NCBI GenBank assembly: GCA_964407695.1
Contig: CAYOWQ010000001.1
Location: 496,001 to 560,000 of the forward strand
From: CAYOWQ01 sp964407695
Lineage (GTDB): Bacteria > Planctomycetota > Phycisphaerae > Phycisphaerales > SM1A02
Direction of reading: 5' to 3'
Length of the DNA: 64,000 nucleotides
Of the stretch, positions 32,694 through 42,521 are shown piece after piece; within the stretch, counting starts at the first letter, position 1; every line of letters starts with the position of its first letter. The position numbers and the translations under genes were made by a program. The notes beneath the pieces are model-generated. The model worked only from the letters and a program-made list of their open reading frames with translations, was not told where the DNA came from and ran no database searches.

Positions 32694-34232
32694 ATGCCAA
32701 GAAAGCTTCTTTCGACCCTTGGAATTCAGGATGCATCCGTCGCCGCGTCGTCGAGGGGGTCGGTGGTTTCCATCAATCCTTCGACCAATGAATCATTCGC
32801 GTCGATCCCGATGCAGTCGCGCACAGAACTGGATGCCGCGATCGCTCGCGCTGAAGCCGTGCAGGAGCATTGGCGGCGGTTGCCGGCGCCCCGCCGGGGC
32901 GAGGTCATCAGGCTCATCGGCGAGACGTTTCGCACCCATCGCGACGACCTCGGTCGATTGATCACGATGGAGGTGGGAAAGATTCAATCGGAAGGCGTGG
33001 GGGAGATTCAGGAATGCATCGACATCGCGGACTTCGCCGTCGGGCTCTCGCGCCAGCTCTATGGCCTCTCGATGCACAGCGAGCGGGCGAATCACCGCAT
33101 GTATGAGCAGTGGCATCCCCTGGGTGTTGTAGGAGTGATTACAGCGTTCAACTTTCCCGCGGCCGTCTGGGCGTGGAACGCCATGATCGCCGCGGTGTGC
33201 GGCAACGCCGTCCTCTGGAAGCCAAGCCTGCTGGCCCCGGTGACGGCCGTGGCGTGCAGCAAGCTGGTGCATCGGGTGATGCATCTGCAACAGGTGTTCT
33301 TGCCGAAGGGGCATGACCCGGCCGACCTCTTCCCTCTGGTGATCGGGTCGGATCAGGAAGTCGGTGAACCGATGATTGCGGATCGACGCCTTCCGCTGAT
33401 CAGCGCCACCGGCTCGTGCCGCATGGGCCGGCGCGTGGGCGAGGTGGTGGCGGGGCGGTTGGGTCGGTCGTTGCTCGAACTGGGAGGCAACAACGCGATC
33501 ATCGTGATGGCCGATGCCGATCTGGCCCTCGCGGAACGGGCGATCCTGTTCGGCGCTGTCGGCACGGCGGGCCAGCGATGTACGACAACGCGGCGGCTTC
33601 TTGTTCATCGAGAGGTGGCCGGGCGGCTGGTGGAAAGGCTCGCCTCCCTGTTTTCCCGCGTGCGCATCGGCGACCCTGCAGATCCGGCATCGCTCATGGG
33701 GCCGCTGATCCGTCCGACTGCCGTGGACGCGATGCGCAACGCCATTGAGCGGGCGATTCGCGAGGGGGGCCAGGTGGTTTGCGGCGGATGTCCCGGAATC
33801 AATCGTTTCAAAGGAAGAGCCGGAAATTTCGTTGAGCCAACCATCATTCGCATGCCCGGGAATGGTGCAGGCACAGTGGCTGACGAGGAAACCTTCGCCC
33901 CGATCCTCTATGTGTTCGAGATCGATTCCATCGACGAGGCGATCGCGTTGAACAATCGAGTCAGCCAGGGGCTCTCCAGCGCGGTGTTCACCGACTCGGT
34001 GCGGACCGCCGAGCGGTTCCTCTCGCACGATGGGTCTGATTGCGGAATCGCCAATGTCAACATCGGCACCAGCGGTGCGGAAATCGGCGGAGCCTTCGGC
34101 GGGGAGAAGGACACCGGCGGCGGCCGCGAGAGCGGTTCTGATTCCTGGAAGGCCTACATGCGCCGACAGACCTGTACGATCAACTACGGGGTCGACCTTC
34201 CCTTGGCTCAGGGTGTGACATTTGATGTCTAA
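32694..34232 (+). CDS. aldehyde dehydrogenase, ALDH7 (aminoadipate semialdehyde) type
   Basis: The protein has about 512 residues from ATG 32694; a TTG at 32658 is in frame. It carries PLGVVGVITAFNFPAAVWAWN, the NAD-binding WKPSLLAP, the catalytic Glu in LLELGGNNAI and the catalytic Cys in GTAGQRCTTTRR. The motifs LGRSLLELGGNNAI and AVGTAGQRCTTTRRL are closest to ALDH7A1/AmaB, which oxidises alpha-aminoadipate semialdehyde in lysine breakdown. No lysine catabolic partner is visible nearby. The stop overlaps the start of the Nudix gene by 8 bp. Confidence 0.88.
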   Translation: MPRKLLSTLGIQDASVAASSRGSVVSINPSTNESFASIPMQSRTELDAAIARAEAVQEHWRRLPAPRRGEVIRLIGETFRTHRDDLGRLITMEVGKIQSEGVGEIQECIDIADFAVGLSRQLYGLSMHSERANHRMYEQWHPLGVVGVITAFNFPAAVWAWNAMIAAVCGNAVLWKPSLLAPVTAVACSKLVHRVMHLQQVFLPKGHDPADLFPLVIGSDQEVGEPMIADRRLPLISATGSCRMGRRVGEVVAGRLGRSLLELGGNNAIIVMADADLALAERAILFGAVGTAGQRCTTTRRLLVHREVAGRLVERLASLFSRVRIGDPADPASLMGPLIRPTAVDAMRNAIERAIREGGQVVCGGCPGINRFKGRAGNFVEPTIIRMPGNGAGTVADEETFAPILYVFEIDSIDEAIALNNRVSQGLSSAVFTDSVRTAERFLSHDGSDCGIANVNIGTSGAEIGGAFGGEKDTGGGRESGSDSWKAYMRRQTCTINYGVDLPLAQGVTFDV

Positions 34233-34893
34233 CCAGAGGCTGATCCGCCTGCGACGACCCGCGCAGCTCTCGATCATCGACGAGCCCTTTGTGCCGCGAG
34301 CCATGTCACTCGATGAAGTGGGTGCGAGATGGGACGCATTGCGGTGCAAACAGCCGGCCTACTTTGATGGGCCGCTCTGGCACGTGGCAGGCGTGCACCG
34401 CAACGGCCATGGCGGGGCCACCATTCACGTGCAGCCGTGTTCGTATCGGTTTTTCGCGGTTCAGCATGCGTCGGAGGATCTTGGGTGCCGCCCTCTCGGC
34501 GTCAAGGGAATCACCTGGCACGCTGAGCGAGTGCTGGTCGGCCTGCGTTCGCAGCGCGTCGCCGGATACCCCGGATGTTGGGAGCTTGCTCCCGGCGGGT
34601 GCGTTGAGCCCGGGAATGATCCCGCTGACGTGATTCGCACCGAGCTTCTCGAGGAGGCGAGTCTTGTTCCTTCGCGGCCTCCATTGCCAGTGGCGATCTT
34701 TTTCGACCCGGGAATTCAGACGTGGGAGATTGCATTCAGGCTCGAAGTTGTTGAACCGGCGGCTGTGGCCTCGCCGGAATATGAGGAGTTGCGATGGGTC
34801 AATCCCGCAGGTCTTCCGGAGCCGCTGACATCGATCGCCAAGACCATGCGTCAGATGCTCGAATGGGTCCCGGCCACCGCCACGATGGATTGA
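34225..34893 (+). CDS. Nudix hydrolase family protein
   Basis: The protein has 222 residues. The Nudix box is GGCVEPGNDPADVIRTELLEEAS, cited here by its key parts: GGCVEPG and the metal-binding EL-LEE, with Thr instead of the usual Arg-Glu spacing before it. An N-terminal extension of about 100 residues precedes the box. It should hydrolyse a nucleoside diphosphate linked to another moiety; the substrate is unknown. It overlaps the aldehyde dehydrogenase gene by 8 bp and is followed 20 bp later by purQ, so the three are probably one operon. Confidence 0.82.
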   Translation: MSNQRLIRLRRPAQLSIIDEPFVPRAMSLDEVGARWDALRCKQPAYFDGPLWHVAGVHRNGHGGATIHVQPCSYRFFAVQHASEDLGCRPLGVKGITWHAERVLVGLRSQRVAGYPGCWELAPGGCVEPGNDPADVIRTELLEEASLVPSRPPLPVAIFFDPGIQTWEIAFRLEVVEPAAVASPEYEELRWVNPAGLPEPLTSIAKTMRQMLEWVPATATMD

Positions 34894-34913
34894 TTCCTAC
34901 ACTCAGCCGACCT

Positions 34914-35711
34914 ATGCCCGCCGCACTCATCATCACTGCACCCGGAATCAACTGCGATCTCGAGCTTGCCCATGCGTTTCGCCTCGCCGGGGCCGAGCCG
35001 GAGTCCATCCTCCTGAAGCAACTGATCGCCCAGCCCGAACTGGTGGAACGATTCGATCTCATCGGTCTTCCGGGCGGGTTCAGCTACGGCGACGACATCG
35101 CCGCCGGGCGAATCATGGCCGTGCTGATCCGGAAGCACCTCTATGGCGCGTTGCGGGCCGCCATTCAGCGCGGCGTTCCAATCATGTGCCCGTGCAACGG
35201 GTTTCAGATCGCGGTCCAGGCCGGGCTCCTGCCCGGTGACCTCGACGCCGTGGAGGCTCCGCGTCAGACCGTTGCCTTGTGCGAGAACGAGTCCGGCGTG
35301 TTCAGCGATCGATGGGTGCGAGTCGAGGTTCCGAAGCAGACGCGGTGCATCTGGACCCGCGGCCTTGAGACGGTAACGCACCAGGATTCAACCCAGACGG
35401 TCATGCTGCCGATCGCCCATGGCGAGGGCAGGTTTGTGGCTCCGCCGGAGATCATCCGATCGCTCGAATCGAATGGACAGATCGCGCTGCGTTATGCGAT
35501 CGACGACAATCCCAACGGGTCGACCGACCATATTGCCGGGATCTGCGATCCCACCGGTCTTGTTTTTGGCCTGATGCCGCACCCCGAGCGCTATACGCGG
35601 TGGACCCAGCATCCATGGTGGACGCGGCTCGGTTCGCTCGCTTCGGGAGACACGATCGGCCTTCAGATGTTTCGAAACGCAGTTGCGGCAGTGAGCGTCG
35701 TCGCCGTCTGA
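34914..35711 (+). CDS. purQ: phosphoribosylformylglycinamidine synthase glutaminase subunit PurQ
   Basis: PurQ supplies ammonia from glutamine to PurL in purine synthesis. The 265-residue class I amidotransferase has GLPGGFSYGDDIAAG, the nucleophile Cys94 in CPCNGFQ and the His/Glu pair in LMPHPER. PurL and PurS are not in the window. The start at 34914 is set by homology. The stop TGA abuts the stop of the convergent Xer gene with no base between, forming TGATCA. Confidence 0.93.
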   Translation: MPAALIITAPGINCDLELAHAFRLAGAEPESILLKQLIAQPELVERFDLIGLPGGFSYGDDIAAGRIMAVLIRKHLYGALRAAIQRGVPIMCPCNGFQIAVQAGLLPGDLDAVEAPRQTVALCENESGVFSDRWVRVEVPKQTRCIWTRGLETVTHQDSTQTVMLPIAHGEGRFVAPPEIIRSLESNGQIALRYAIDDNPNGSTDHIAGICDPTGLVFGLMPHPERYTRWTQHPWWTRLGSLASGDTIGLQMFRNAVAAVSVVAV

Positions 35712-36746
35712 TCAGGACGCCTCAGCGCGGGGGTGAGCCTTGTCATAGGTTTCACGCAACCGCTGCGATGTGAGATGGGTGTAGATCTGGGTGGTCGAGA
35801 GCGACTGATGACCGAGCAGTTCCTGCACGCTGCGCAAGTCAGCGCCGTTGTCGAGCATGTGAGTCGCAAACGAATGGCGAAGCGTGTGCGGCGAAATATC
35901 CGGATCCAGGCCGACCTGCATGAGATATTTCGACACCTTGCGGCGAACCGAGCGGCTGCTCAACCGGCCGCCATGCTTGTTCACAAAGAGCGGCGATTCG
36001 GTCTTTGCGGGAACACCGGCCTTGGTTTCCTCCGTGGTGAGCATCTGGAGGTAATGCCGAAGGGCATTCAACGCATGTGAGCCAAGCGGAACAAGGCGCT
36101 CCTTCTTGCCCTTGCCCCGAATGATGATCGCCTCGCCGGATTCATCGATATCGCCGCGATTGATGGCGACGACCTCGCTGACGCGAATGCCGGTGGAATA
36201 GATGGTTTCGAGCATGGCGCGGTCGCGGGCACCGAGCAGTTCCTTGTCATTGGGCGCTGAAAGGAGTCGCTCGACCTGCTCCACGGTGATGGCCTTGGGA
36301 AGGCGCTTGGCCTGCTTGGGCGTCCGGATCATGGTCATCGGATTCGACGCGACGAGGCTTCGCTTCTCCATCCACTTATGGAATGAGCGAAGAGTGGCGA
36401 TCTTCCGAGCCATGGTTGCGGCGGAATAGCTTTGGTCACCCAGCCATGAAAGAAACTGGCGAATGACGTTTACATCGGCCTGAAGGATGGCGCCGGTCAC
36501 CGTTACCGGCGACAGCTTCGCCAGCACATTCGCCTTGTCGTTGGCATTCGGGCGCTGTGCGTCGGCACGCTGTGTCAGAGCGGCAGCCTCGGCCTGCGCA
36601 TTCGGCTGGATGTGATATTCGGCTGAGAGAAAGTCCACGTATTGGCGCAGATCTACGCCATAGCAACGCGACGTATAGGGGCTGAAGTGCCTCTCGTCGA
36701 TGAGGTAGCTGAGGAAGTTCTCGATAATGGGGAGGTGATCGCTCAT
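35712..36746 (-). CDS. XerC/XerD-type tyrosine recombinase
   Basis: The protein has 344 residues. The N-terminal SAM-like core-binding domain includes FLSYLIDERHFSPYTSRCYGVDLRQYVDFL and an insert of about 35 residues rich in Ala/Gln/Asn. The catalytic domain has Arg in YSTGIRVSEV, Lys in the beta-hairpin IIRGKGKKERLVPL, SPHTLRHSFATHML (His, Arg), LLGHQSLSTTQIY (His, nucleophile Tyr). This fits chromosome-dimer resolution by a housekeeping Xer protein. Whether it is XerC or XerD is not resolved. No phage or integron genes are adjacent. The start at 36746 is set by homology. Confidence 0.9.
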   Translation of the reverse strand: MSDHLPIIENFLSYLIDERHFSPYTSRCYGVDLRQYVDFLSAEYHIQPNAQAEAAALTQRADAQRPNANDKANVLAKLSPVTVTGAILQADVNVIRQFLSWLGDQSYSAATMARKIATLRSFHKWMEKRSLVASNPMTMIRTPKQAKRLPKAITVEQVERLLSAPNDKELLGARDRAMLETIYSTGIRVSEVVAINRGDIDESGEAIIIRGKGKKERLVPLGSHALNALRHYLQMLTTEETKAGVPAKTESPLFVNKHGGRLSSRSVRRKVSKYLMQVGLDPDISPHTLRHSFATHMLDNGADLRSVQELLGHQSLSTTQIYTHLTSQRLRETYDKAHPRAEAS

Positions 36747-37033
36747 GGCAGTCGCTTCTTCAGAGATGATCCGGCGTCGTCGGTCGGCTGGTTCCGGGAA
36801 CCATTTGGCCGAGATAACTTCGGTCGTTTTTTGTCCGAACTGAAGGAGATTCGCCTTATTGCAGCGCAATCCCCTCTATTTTGTGCGGACTGAACCAAAA
36901 TCCCCGGAGATCCAACCTGTTGTCAGGGTGGGCTGGGGAGGCTGTGTCCGTCTTCGTGCGGCAGATTCTTGGGTTTCCTGGCATTCGAGCAGCGATTTCC
37001 TCTGGCACCGACCCTGGGCCGGTGCAGGAGGCG

Positions 37034-37771
37034 CTACCGAGTCGCCACCGCGGCCGCGGGCTCCACTCGTGCGCTCTCGCGCACCAGCAGATCGTGGATC
37101 AAGGCATAGCAGACAAATTCCGTGTACTGCGTGATGCTTGCCTCGTAGATGGCAGGTCCAAATCCGCTCTCTGGGACCGATCTGCCCTTGGCGAATTCCT
37201 GAAGCCAGGCAAGGGTGCGGTGATTCGAGGCGTCGAAGACTCCCGAGGCGGTCGAAACGTGGGTGCTGTCGTCTCCGACAGCCGGTTCGCCCCGGACCGA
37301 GAGCGTCAATTCCCGCGGAGTTGCCGAGGAATCAACTCGCTCTCTGGTAATGAGGGCGACAGAGGCTCCGAGCTGCAAAGGGGGATAGGGGTCATATGAC
37401 GTCAATGTTCCCACGGCGATGGCATCGACCTTCAAGACGTTGAGCACCGCCCTCGCCTCCGCCTCCGTACGGATCTCGGTGAGACCTAGCGCCTGCATCG
37501 CCGCAAGAGTTCGATTGAGCGGTGCGGCCTCAAGGCCGTCGACCTGCTCGACCTGGCTCAGGAACGCATCGGCGAATCGCATGCCGTCGGCCGCGGAGAC
37601 GCCGGATTCGTTGAGGAACGGCGCTGCCGCCCAGATCCGAGTCTGCGGATATGGAGCAAGCAGGACGTTTGGCTCCTGCAGCCTCGCAGCGCATCCACCC
37701 GCCGCCGCGAAGCTGAACAGGAGCAACACGATCCATCTGCGTCGTTCAAGCATCAGCTGTACACTTGTCAT
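37034..37771 (-). CDS. lipoprotein, CsgG/LpoB-like (tentative)
   Basis: The protein has 245 residues. The signal peptide ends FSFAAAGGC with Cys27 as the lipid site. The mature domain has an alternating pattern: IWAAAPFLNESG, ADAFLSQVEQVDGLEAAPLNRTLAAMQALG, and VLKVDAIAVGTLTSYDPYPP. This resembles the TolB-N/CsgG/LpoB-like fold, in which such lipoproteins report on or recruit envelope complexes. No partner can be named. A TolB-like lipoprotein gene lies upstream on the same strand, so an envelope role is likely but inferred. Confidence 0.65.
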   Translation of the reverse strand: MTSVQLMLERRRWIVLLLFSFAAAGGCAARLQEPNVLLAPYPQTRIWAAAPFLNESGVSAADGMRFADAFLSQVEQVDGLEAAPLNRTLAAMQALGLTEIRTEAEARAVLNVLKVDAIAVGTLTSYDPYPPLQLGASVALITRERVDSSATPRELTLSVRGEPAVGDDSTHVSTASGVFDASNHRTLAWLQEFAKGRSVPESGFGPAIYEASITQYTEFVCYALIHDLLVRESARVEPAAAVATR

Positions 37772-37852
37772 GGCATCCTGCCGCTGAACACGAGTCTCCG
37801 CCCCGTGCGGTCGGGCGGCCGATCCGGGCCGCCTGATCAGGTTTTTCGACTA

Positions 37853-39040
37853 TTAGTGGGAATCGGCTGAAGAGTTTTCGGACTCATCCATCTCCGACAT
37901 CGCGGCAATCTTTGCGCTGTCGTTGGTTGGGGTCGGCGCTGGGGCCGGATTCATTCCATTGACTGTGACGGCCCAGATGTTCTCGATCCCTCCGCGATTC
38001 GAAGCGAAATACACGCGCCCATCAACGCCCCAGATGGGCTTGATGTTCAGGTGCTGGCCCGAAGTGAGGGCGGTTCGTCCCGATCCATCCAGGTTGATCA
38101 TCCAAACGTCGGACTGCTCAGGGGCATCGAGATTTCGATCCGGATCGAGGACGGTCACGAATGCAATGTGGCGACCATCGGGCGACCAGGCGGGATGCAT
38201 GACCGCCGCATTCTTGGCGGAAACAATTTCGGTGGGGTTCATGCCCTCGCCATTGACGTAGTCGATGGTCCAGACGCCATGAAAGCGGCTGCCGCGCTGT
38301 CGAGCCCGCTGGAACAGAATCTTGCTGGAGGCCGGGTCGGGCGACCATTTTGGAAACAGGCCGTAATCCACGAAGTTGCGGACGCCGGGCTGTTCGAGGC
38401 GGGTGACCCAGATTTCCCAACGCTGGCTCTGCGAGCCGGATTTGCAGTAGACGAGTGACAAGCCGTCCGGAGACCAACTTGGGTGAAGCTCCGCCTCGGG
38501 GTCGCTGGTGACCTGCGTGGCCTGCCCGCCGTTGACGGGCATGACATAGATGTTCCAGTCGCCGGCACGATTCGAGGCGAAGGCGATCCGGGTGCCGTCG
38601 GGGCTGATGGCGGGCATGATGTCGTCGGCGGGATCAGAGGTCAGCTGGGTAACGGTCTTTCCCAGGACCTCTTTGCGATAGATGTCCGCGTGGTCCCTGT
38701 GCATCGTTGAGGAGTAGACAAGGAACTGCCCCTTTGGATCGATATCCGGGTCGCCGTCGGAACCTTCGCCCGCAAAGGTGACCTGTGAGAGGTTGAGATC
38801 CCCGTCTGCCGATGTCGCGACGGTGTCAACATGATCCAATTCGCCAAAAAGGCCCACCGTTCGTGTCCACGGTTCGGCGGATGCGGCTGGATCAGCCCCG
38901 AAATCCACACGGTCGGGCTTGGTATCCGCCGCCACCGCGGGTTCCGGAGTTGCGTTGGATTCAGTGGCGACCGGGGTCGAACTGCATCCGGCAGCAACCA
39001 GAAGGGCGGAAACAAGAATCAGGTGAATCTGGGTCTTCAC
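37853..39040 (-). CDS. TolB-like beta-propeller lipoprotein
   Basis: The protein has about 395 residues. The start is placed at GTG 39040, where VKTQIHLILVSALLVAAGCSS gives a lipoprotein signal. The longer open frame runs through the tRNA gene and is not coding. The mature part carries repeated PD40 blades: SPDGTRIAFASNRAGDWNIYVM, SWSPDGLSLVYC, AWSPDGRHIAFVT and the like (each quoted in part). The fold is that of TolB, a periplasmic part of the Tol-Pal system, but the lipid anchor and length differ from TolB. No tolA or pal is nearby. Confidence 0.85.
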   Translation of the reverse strand: MKTQIHLILVSALLVAAGCSSTPVATESNATPEPAVAADTKPDRVDFGADPAASAEPWTRTVGLFGELDHVDTVATSADGDLNLSQVTFAGEGSDGDPDIDPKGQFLVYSSTMHRDHADIYRKEVLGKTVTQLTSDPADDIMPAISPDGTRIAFASNRAGDWNIYVMPVNGGQATQVTSDPEAELHPSWSPDGLSLVYCKSGSQSQRWEIWVTRLEQPGVRNFVDYGLFPKWSPDPASSKILFQRARQRGSRFHGVWTIDYVNGEGMNPTEIVSAKNAAVMHPAWSPDGRHIAFVTVLDPDRNLDAPEQSDVWMINLDGSGRTALTSGQHLNIKPIWGVDGRVYFASNRGGIENIWAVTVNGMNPAPAPTPTNDSAKIAAMSEMDESENSSADSH

Positions 39041-39208
39041 AGTAGTGCTCGCTTTCTCTGAGCGCTGGGCGTACGGTCTGTTCGCCAGCGTGGAACCTCT
39101 GTCGGTATCTGTTATCGGCGAGCCGATGCTCCGACCTGAGCCTTGAAGACAAGCAAAAACTTGCCGGGTGGCTTGAACAGGGGAGTCTGACCTAGAGTTG
39201 GTGCTACC

Positions 39209-39281
39209 GATTGCGTAGCTCAGCAGGTAGAGCAAGCGCCTTTTAAGCGCTAGGTCCTGGGTTCGAATCCCAGCGCAATCA
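39209..39281 (+). tRNA. tRNA-Lys(UUU)
   Basis: A 73-nt cloverleaf is seen. The acceptor stem GATTGCG pairs with CGCAATC (39274-39280), the D-stem is GCTC/GAGC, the anticodon stem is AGCGC/GCGCT with loop CTTTTAA (anticodon TTT), and the T-stem is CTGGG/CCCAG with loop TTCGAAT. The discriminator is A. CCA is not encoded. The anticodon assigns lysine. Confidence 0.95.
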
Positions 39282-39332
39282 TGCGGGTTCTCCCACCACT
39301 TCAAAGTCCGTTTGCGGCTCCGATAACGTTCG

Positions 39333-42300
39333 ATGACCCCTGCCACGCACTCGTCCTCCGTCGTTCTTCATGCAGTTTGGAGCGGCAAGAAGTTTTGCCT
39401 CTGGGGCGAAGACGCCTCAAGCATCGATGCGCCTGATCGATCGGGCCGGCATCCCTATTGCACGACCATTGACAGGCTGCAGGAACTCATCGAGACCATC
39501 GGTGTTCCATTCGAGGCGGGATCGGTCCGCCTCCACCTTCCCGCAGCGGCGGGGCGCCCGATTCCGAGTGACCGGATGGCTGGTCTTGTGGGCCGTCCGG
39601 CAGCGGACGAGATCGACGCAGTTCAGCTTGCGAGTTTCGAGGTCCCGGTCGCCTTCTGCGATCCGGTGGCTCTGGTGGGCCGGTTGGCTGAGGGAGAATT
39701 GGACGACGGAGCCGAGGGCAGCCATGAGTTGAAGTTCTGGTCAGCCGCCGCGAGATTCGTCGTCGATCACCTGTCGCGTCAACGCATGATCCCGACGCTT
39801 GAGCAGGATCGGGCAGGCCTTCGAGCCATGTGGCGAATCTGGCTCCACGATCGGCGATCGCAGCCGGAGTTTGAGGCGCTGGTCGAGAGCATGCCGGCGG
39901 CGGTTCGATGCGCGGAAGATACGGCGTTGACTCATCCGGCCGAGGTGCTGGATGAGATACTTTCGACGTGGGCGGACGCGGTAGTGCGGGCTGCGCTTGT
40001 CCGGGAGTCGTATGCCGACGCCCTCGATGGACGAGATGCCTCTGCCGACCCGCATGTGGCATGGCTTCATGGTCTCCTTGACGTGTCCAACATGGTTCCC
40101 AGCGTGGAGTCGATGAACGGCGCGATGCTGCCCCTGGCGCGCCAATGGATCATTCAATTGGATGACACGGGAGAGGATCGACCTTTCCACCTCGGATTGA
40201 GGCTCATTGAGCCGATTGTCGGCGCGGACGAAACCCCTTCGCTTGATCGATCCGTCTGGCGGCTTCGGTTCGGCCTGGTCACTCCGGATCATGAGGGATG
40301 GCTGGACGCCGCCGAGGTGTGGGCCGCGACGGGCTCGATGGCACTGCCCTCCGGCGTGCGCGTCGACCGTCCCCAGGAACTGCTGCTTTCGGAACTGGGT
40401 CGAGCGGGGCGAATCTACCCGGCGATTGAGTCGATCCTGAGCGATCAATCCCCCTGCCAGATCGAATTGACCACGACCGAAGCGTACCTCTTTCTTCGCG
40501 AGCACCGCCCCGTTCTGGAAGAGGCGGGCTTCGAGATTCAGGCCCCCGAGTGGTGGAATGAGCCCGCGAGCCGACTCGGGGTCCGTCTGCAAATTCTGTC
40601 CGAAGACTTCGCTCCGGCGCCGGCCGGTGGCGGGATCGCATCGCTCCGAAGCGAGCTCAATCTGCAGAGCCTGGTGAAGTACCGCTGGGAGATCGCGATG
40701 GGCGATCAACGCATGAGCCTTGAAGAATTCAAGAGGCTGGCCGGACTGGGGTCGCCGCTGGTGCGTGCCGGAGGCAAGTGGATCGAGATCCGGCCCGACG
40801 ACCTCAAGGAAGCGATGTCGTTTCTTTCGGATCATCCGGGCGGCGAGGCATCGGTTCTTGAAGCCATTCGATTGGCTCATGGCCTTGAGGGCGAGCCGAC
40901 GCATCTTCCGGTGCTTGGGATGGACGCCAAGGGATGGGTGGCGGAGATCTTCAACGAATCGGGGGATGCCCTCCGTTTCACGCACCATGACCAGCCGGCG
41001 GCCTTCAAGGGATCGTTGCGGCCATACCAGCGCGCCGGCCTCAGTTGGCTGGCTTTTCTCCAGCGCCTGGGCATCGGAGCCTGCCTCGCCGACGACATGG
41101 GCTTGGGCAAGACAATTCAATTCATTGCGATGCTGCAGCTCGAACGTGAACCGGCGGGTCAATCGCCCGGGCCGACGCTGCTTATCGCACCGATGTCGGT
41201 CATCAGCAACTGGCAGCGCGAACTGGAGCGCTTCGCACCGGAGCTCCGCGTGCACATCCACCATGGAGCGACGAGACCCAATGGCGATGCCCTGATCCGC
41301 AAGGCTGCTGAATCCGATATCGCCATCACCACGTACGCACTCGCCGCGAGAGATCGCGAAACTCTCTCTCGAATCAACTGGCATCGCGTGGCCCTTGATG
41401 AAGCACAACACATCAAGAACCCGCCCACGAAGCAGGCCGCGGCCATTCGCGGGTTCACCGCAAGCCATCGCGTGGCGTTGACCGGTACGCCCGTGGAGAA
41501 TCGCCTGAGCGAACTCTGGTCAATCATGGAATTCTGCAATCCCGGGTATCTCGGCACACAGGCCGATTTCCGCCGCCGCTTTGCAGCACCGGTCGAGCGC
41601 CGAAAGGACCGGCGCCAGATGGAGCGGCTTCGTTCGATTGTGCGGCCGATGGTGCTTCGTCGCCTGAAAACCGATCCCAACGTCATCAGTGATCTGCCGC
41701 CGCTGGTGGAGACGAAGGAATTCGCGACGCTCACCGCGGAGCAGGCAGCTCTGTATGAAACCGTGGTTCGCGACATGCTGCAACGCGTGGACAAATCGGA
41801 GGGAATCCAGCGCCGGGGACTGGTGCTTTCCGCGTTGGTTCGACTCAAGCAGATCTGCAACCATCCGGAGCAGTATCTGCGGGAAACCGGCGGATCAGAA
41901 GACCACGACGCAGCACCCGAACCCGGTGCATCCGCCGTTGCCATCGGTACCGGATCGCAGTTGACCGTTCGTTCGGGCAAGACTCGCCGCATGGTGGAAA
42001 TGCTTGAGGAACTGCTGGCCACGGGGGACCGGGCGCTGATCTTCACGCAGTACCGCCAGATGGGGCACCTGCTGACGACCATTCTCCGATCGGAGCTCGA
42101 TATCGAGCCATTGTTCCTTCACGGCGGAACCCCCCAGGGCAAGCGCCAGCAGCTGATTGATCGGTTCCAGTCGGGCGATCCGCGCACGCCGATTTTTGTG
42201 CTCTCGTTGAAGGCGGGTGGTGTGGGTCTCAATCTCACGTCGGCGAACCATGTGTTCCACTTCGACCGATGGTGGAACCCCGCGGTGGAGAATCAGGCGA

Positions 42301-42521
42301 CCGACCGGGCTTTCCGCATCGGCCAGACGCGCACGGTTCATGTGCACAAGCTCATTTCCGTCGGCACGCTTGAGGAGCGAATCGATCAGATGATCGAGCA
42401 GAAGAGCGAACTGGCCGAGCAGGTCATCGGTGCCGGCGAAGCGTGGTTGACCGAGTTGTCGACCAGCCAGCTGAAGGATGTTCTGTCTCTTCGCCGCGAT
42501 ACGCTGGAGGACGACGAGTGA
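39333..42521 (+). CDS. SNF2-family DNA-dependent ATPase/helicase
   Basis: The protein has 1062 residues. The first ~550 residues are a bacterial SNF2-associated N-terminal region of the DUF3670 kind. The SNF2 ATPase follows, with motif I DDMGLGKTIQ at about 588, motif Ia IAPMSVISNW, motif II DEAQH at about 690, and motif III ALTGTPVENR. Motif V-VI are SLKAGGVGLNLTSANHV and ATDRAFRIGQ. It should translocate on DNA and remodel protein-DNA complexes. Its stop overlaps the start of the SWIM-finger gene (GTGA). It starts 51 bp after the tRNA-Lys gene. Confidence 0.93.
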   Translation: MTPATHSSSVVLHAVWSGKKFCLWGEDASSIDAPDRSGRHPYCTTIDRLQELIETIGVPFEAGSVRLHLPAAAGRPIPSDRMAGLVGRPAADEIDAVQLASFEVPVAFCDPVALVGRLAEGELDDGAEGSHELKFWSAAARFVVDHLSRQRMIPTLEQDRAGLRAMWRIWLHDRRSQPEFEALVESMPAAVRCAEDTALTHPAEVLDEILSTWADAVVRAALVRESYADALDGRDASADPHVAWLHGLLDVSNMVPSVESMNGAMLPLARQWIIQLDDTGEDRPFHLGLRLIEPIVGADETPSLDRSVWRLRFGLVTPDHEGWLDAAEVWAATGSMALPSGVRVDRPQELLLSELGRAGRIYPAIESILSDQSPCQIELTTTEAYLFLREHRPVLEEAGFEIQAPEWWNEPASRLGVRLQILSEDFAPAPAGGGIASLRSELNLQSLVKYRWEIAMGDQRMSLEEFKRLAGLGSPLVRAGGKWIEIRPDDLKEAMSFLSDHPGGEASVLEAIRLAHGLEGEPTHLPVLGMDAKGWVAEIFNESGDALRFTHHDQPAAFKGSLRPYQRAGLSWLAFLQRLGIGACLADDMGLGKTIQFIAMLQLEREPAGQSPGPTLLIAPMSVISNWQRELERFAPELRVHIHHGATRPNGDALIRKAAESDIAITTYALAARDRETLSRINWHRVALDEAQHIKNPPTKQAAAIRGFTASHRVALTGTPVENRLSELWSIMEFCNPGYLGTQADFRRRFAAPVERRKDRRQMERLRSIVRPMVLRRLKTDPNVISDLPPLVETKEFATLTAEQAALYETVVRDMLQRVDKSEGIQRRGLVLSALVRLKQICNHPEQYLRETGGSEDHDAAPEPGASAVAIGTGSQLTVRSGKTRRMVEMLEELLATGDRALIFTQYRQMGHLLTTILRSELDIEPLFLHGGTPQGKRQQLIDRFQSGDPRTPIFVLSLKAGGVGLNLTSANHVFHFDRWWNPAVENQATDRAFRIGQTRTVHVHKLISVGTLEERIDQMIEQKSELAEQVIGAGEAWLTELSTSQLKDVLSLRRDTLEDDE

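Noticed and set aside
32793..34349. Long minus-strand frame opposite the aldehyde dehydrogenase
   Set aside because: It is antisense to a clear ALDH7 gene and its peptide is His/Arg-rich without motifs.
35712..36746. Xer recombinase as a phage or integron integrase
   Set aside because: No attachment-site repeats, phage genes or cassettes are adjacent; its length and motifs fit housekeeping XerC/D.
39041..39346. Upstream extension of the TolB-like lipoprotein frame
   Set aside because: It reads through the tRNA-Lys gene on the other strand; the lipoprotein signal fixes the start at 39040.
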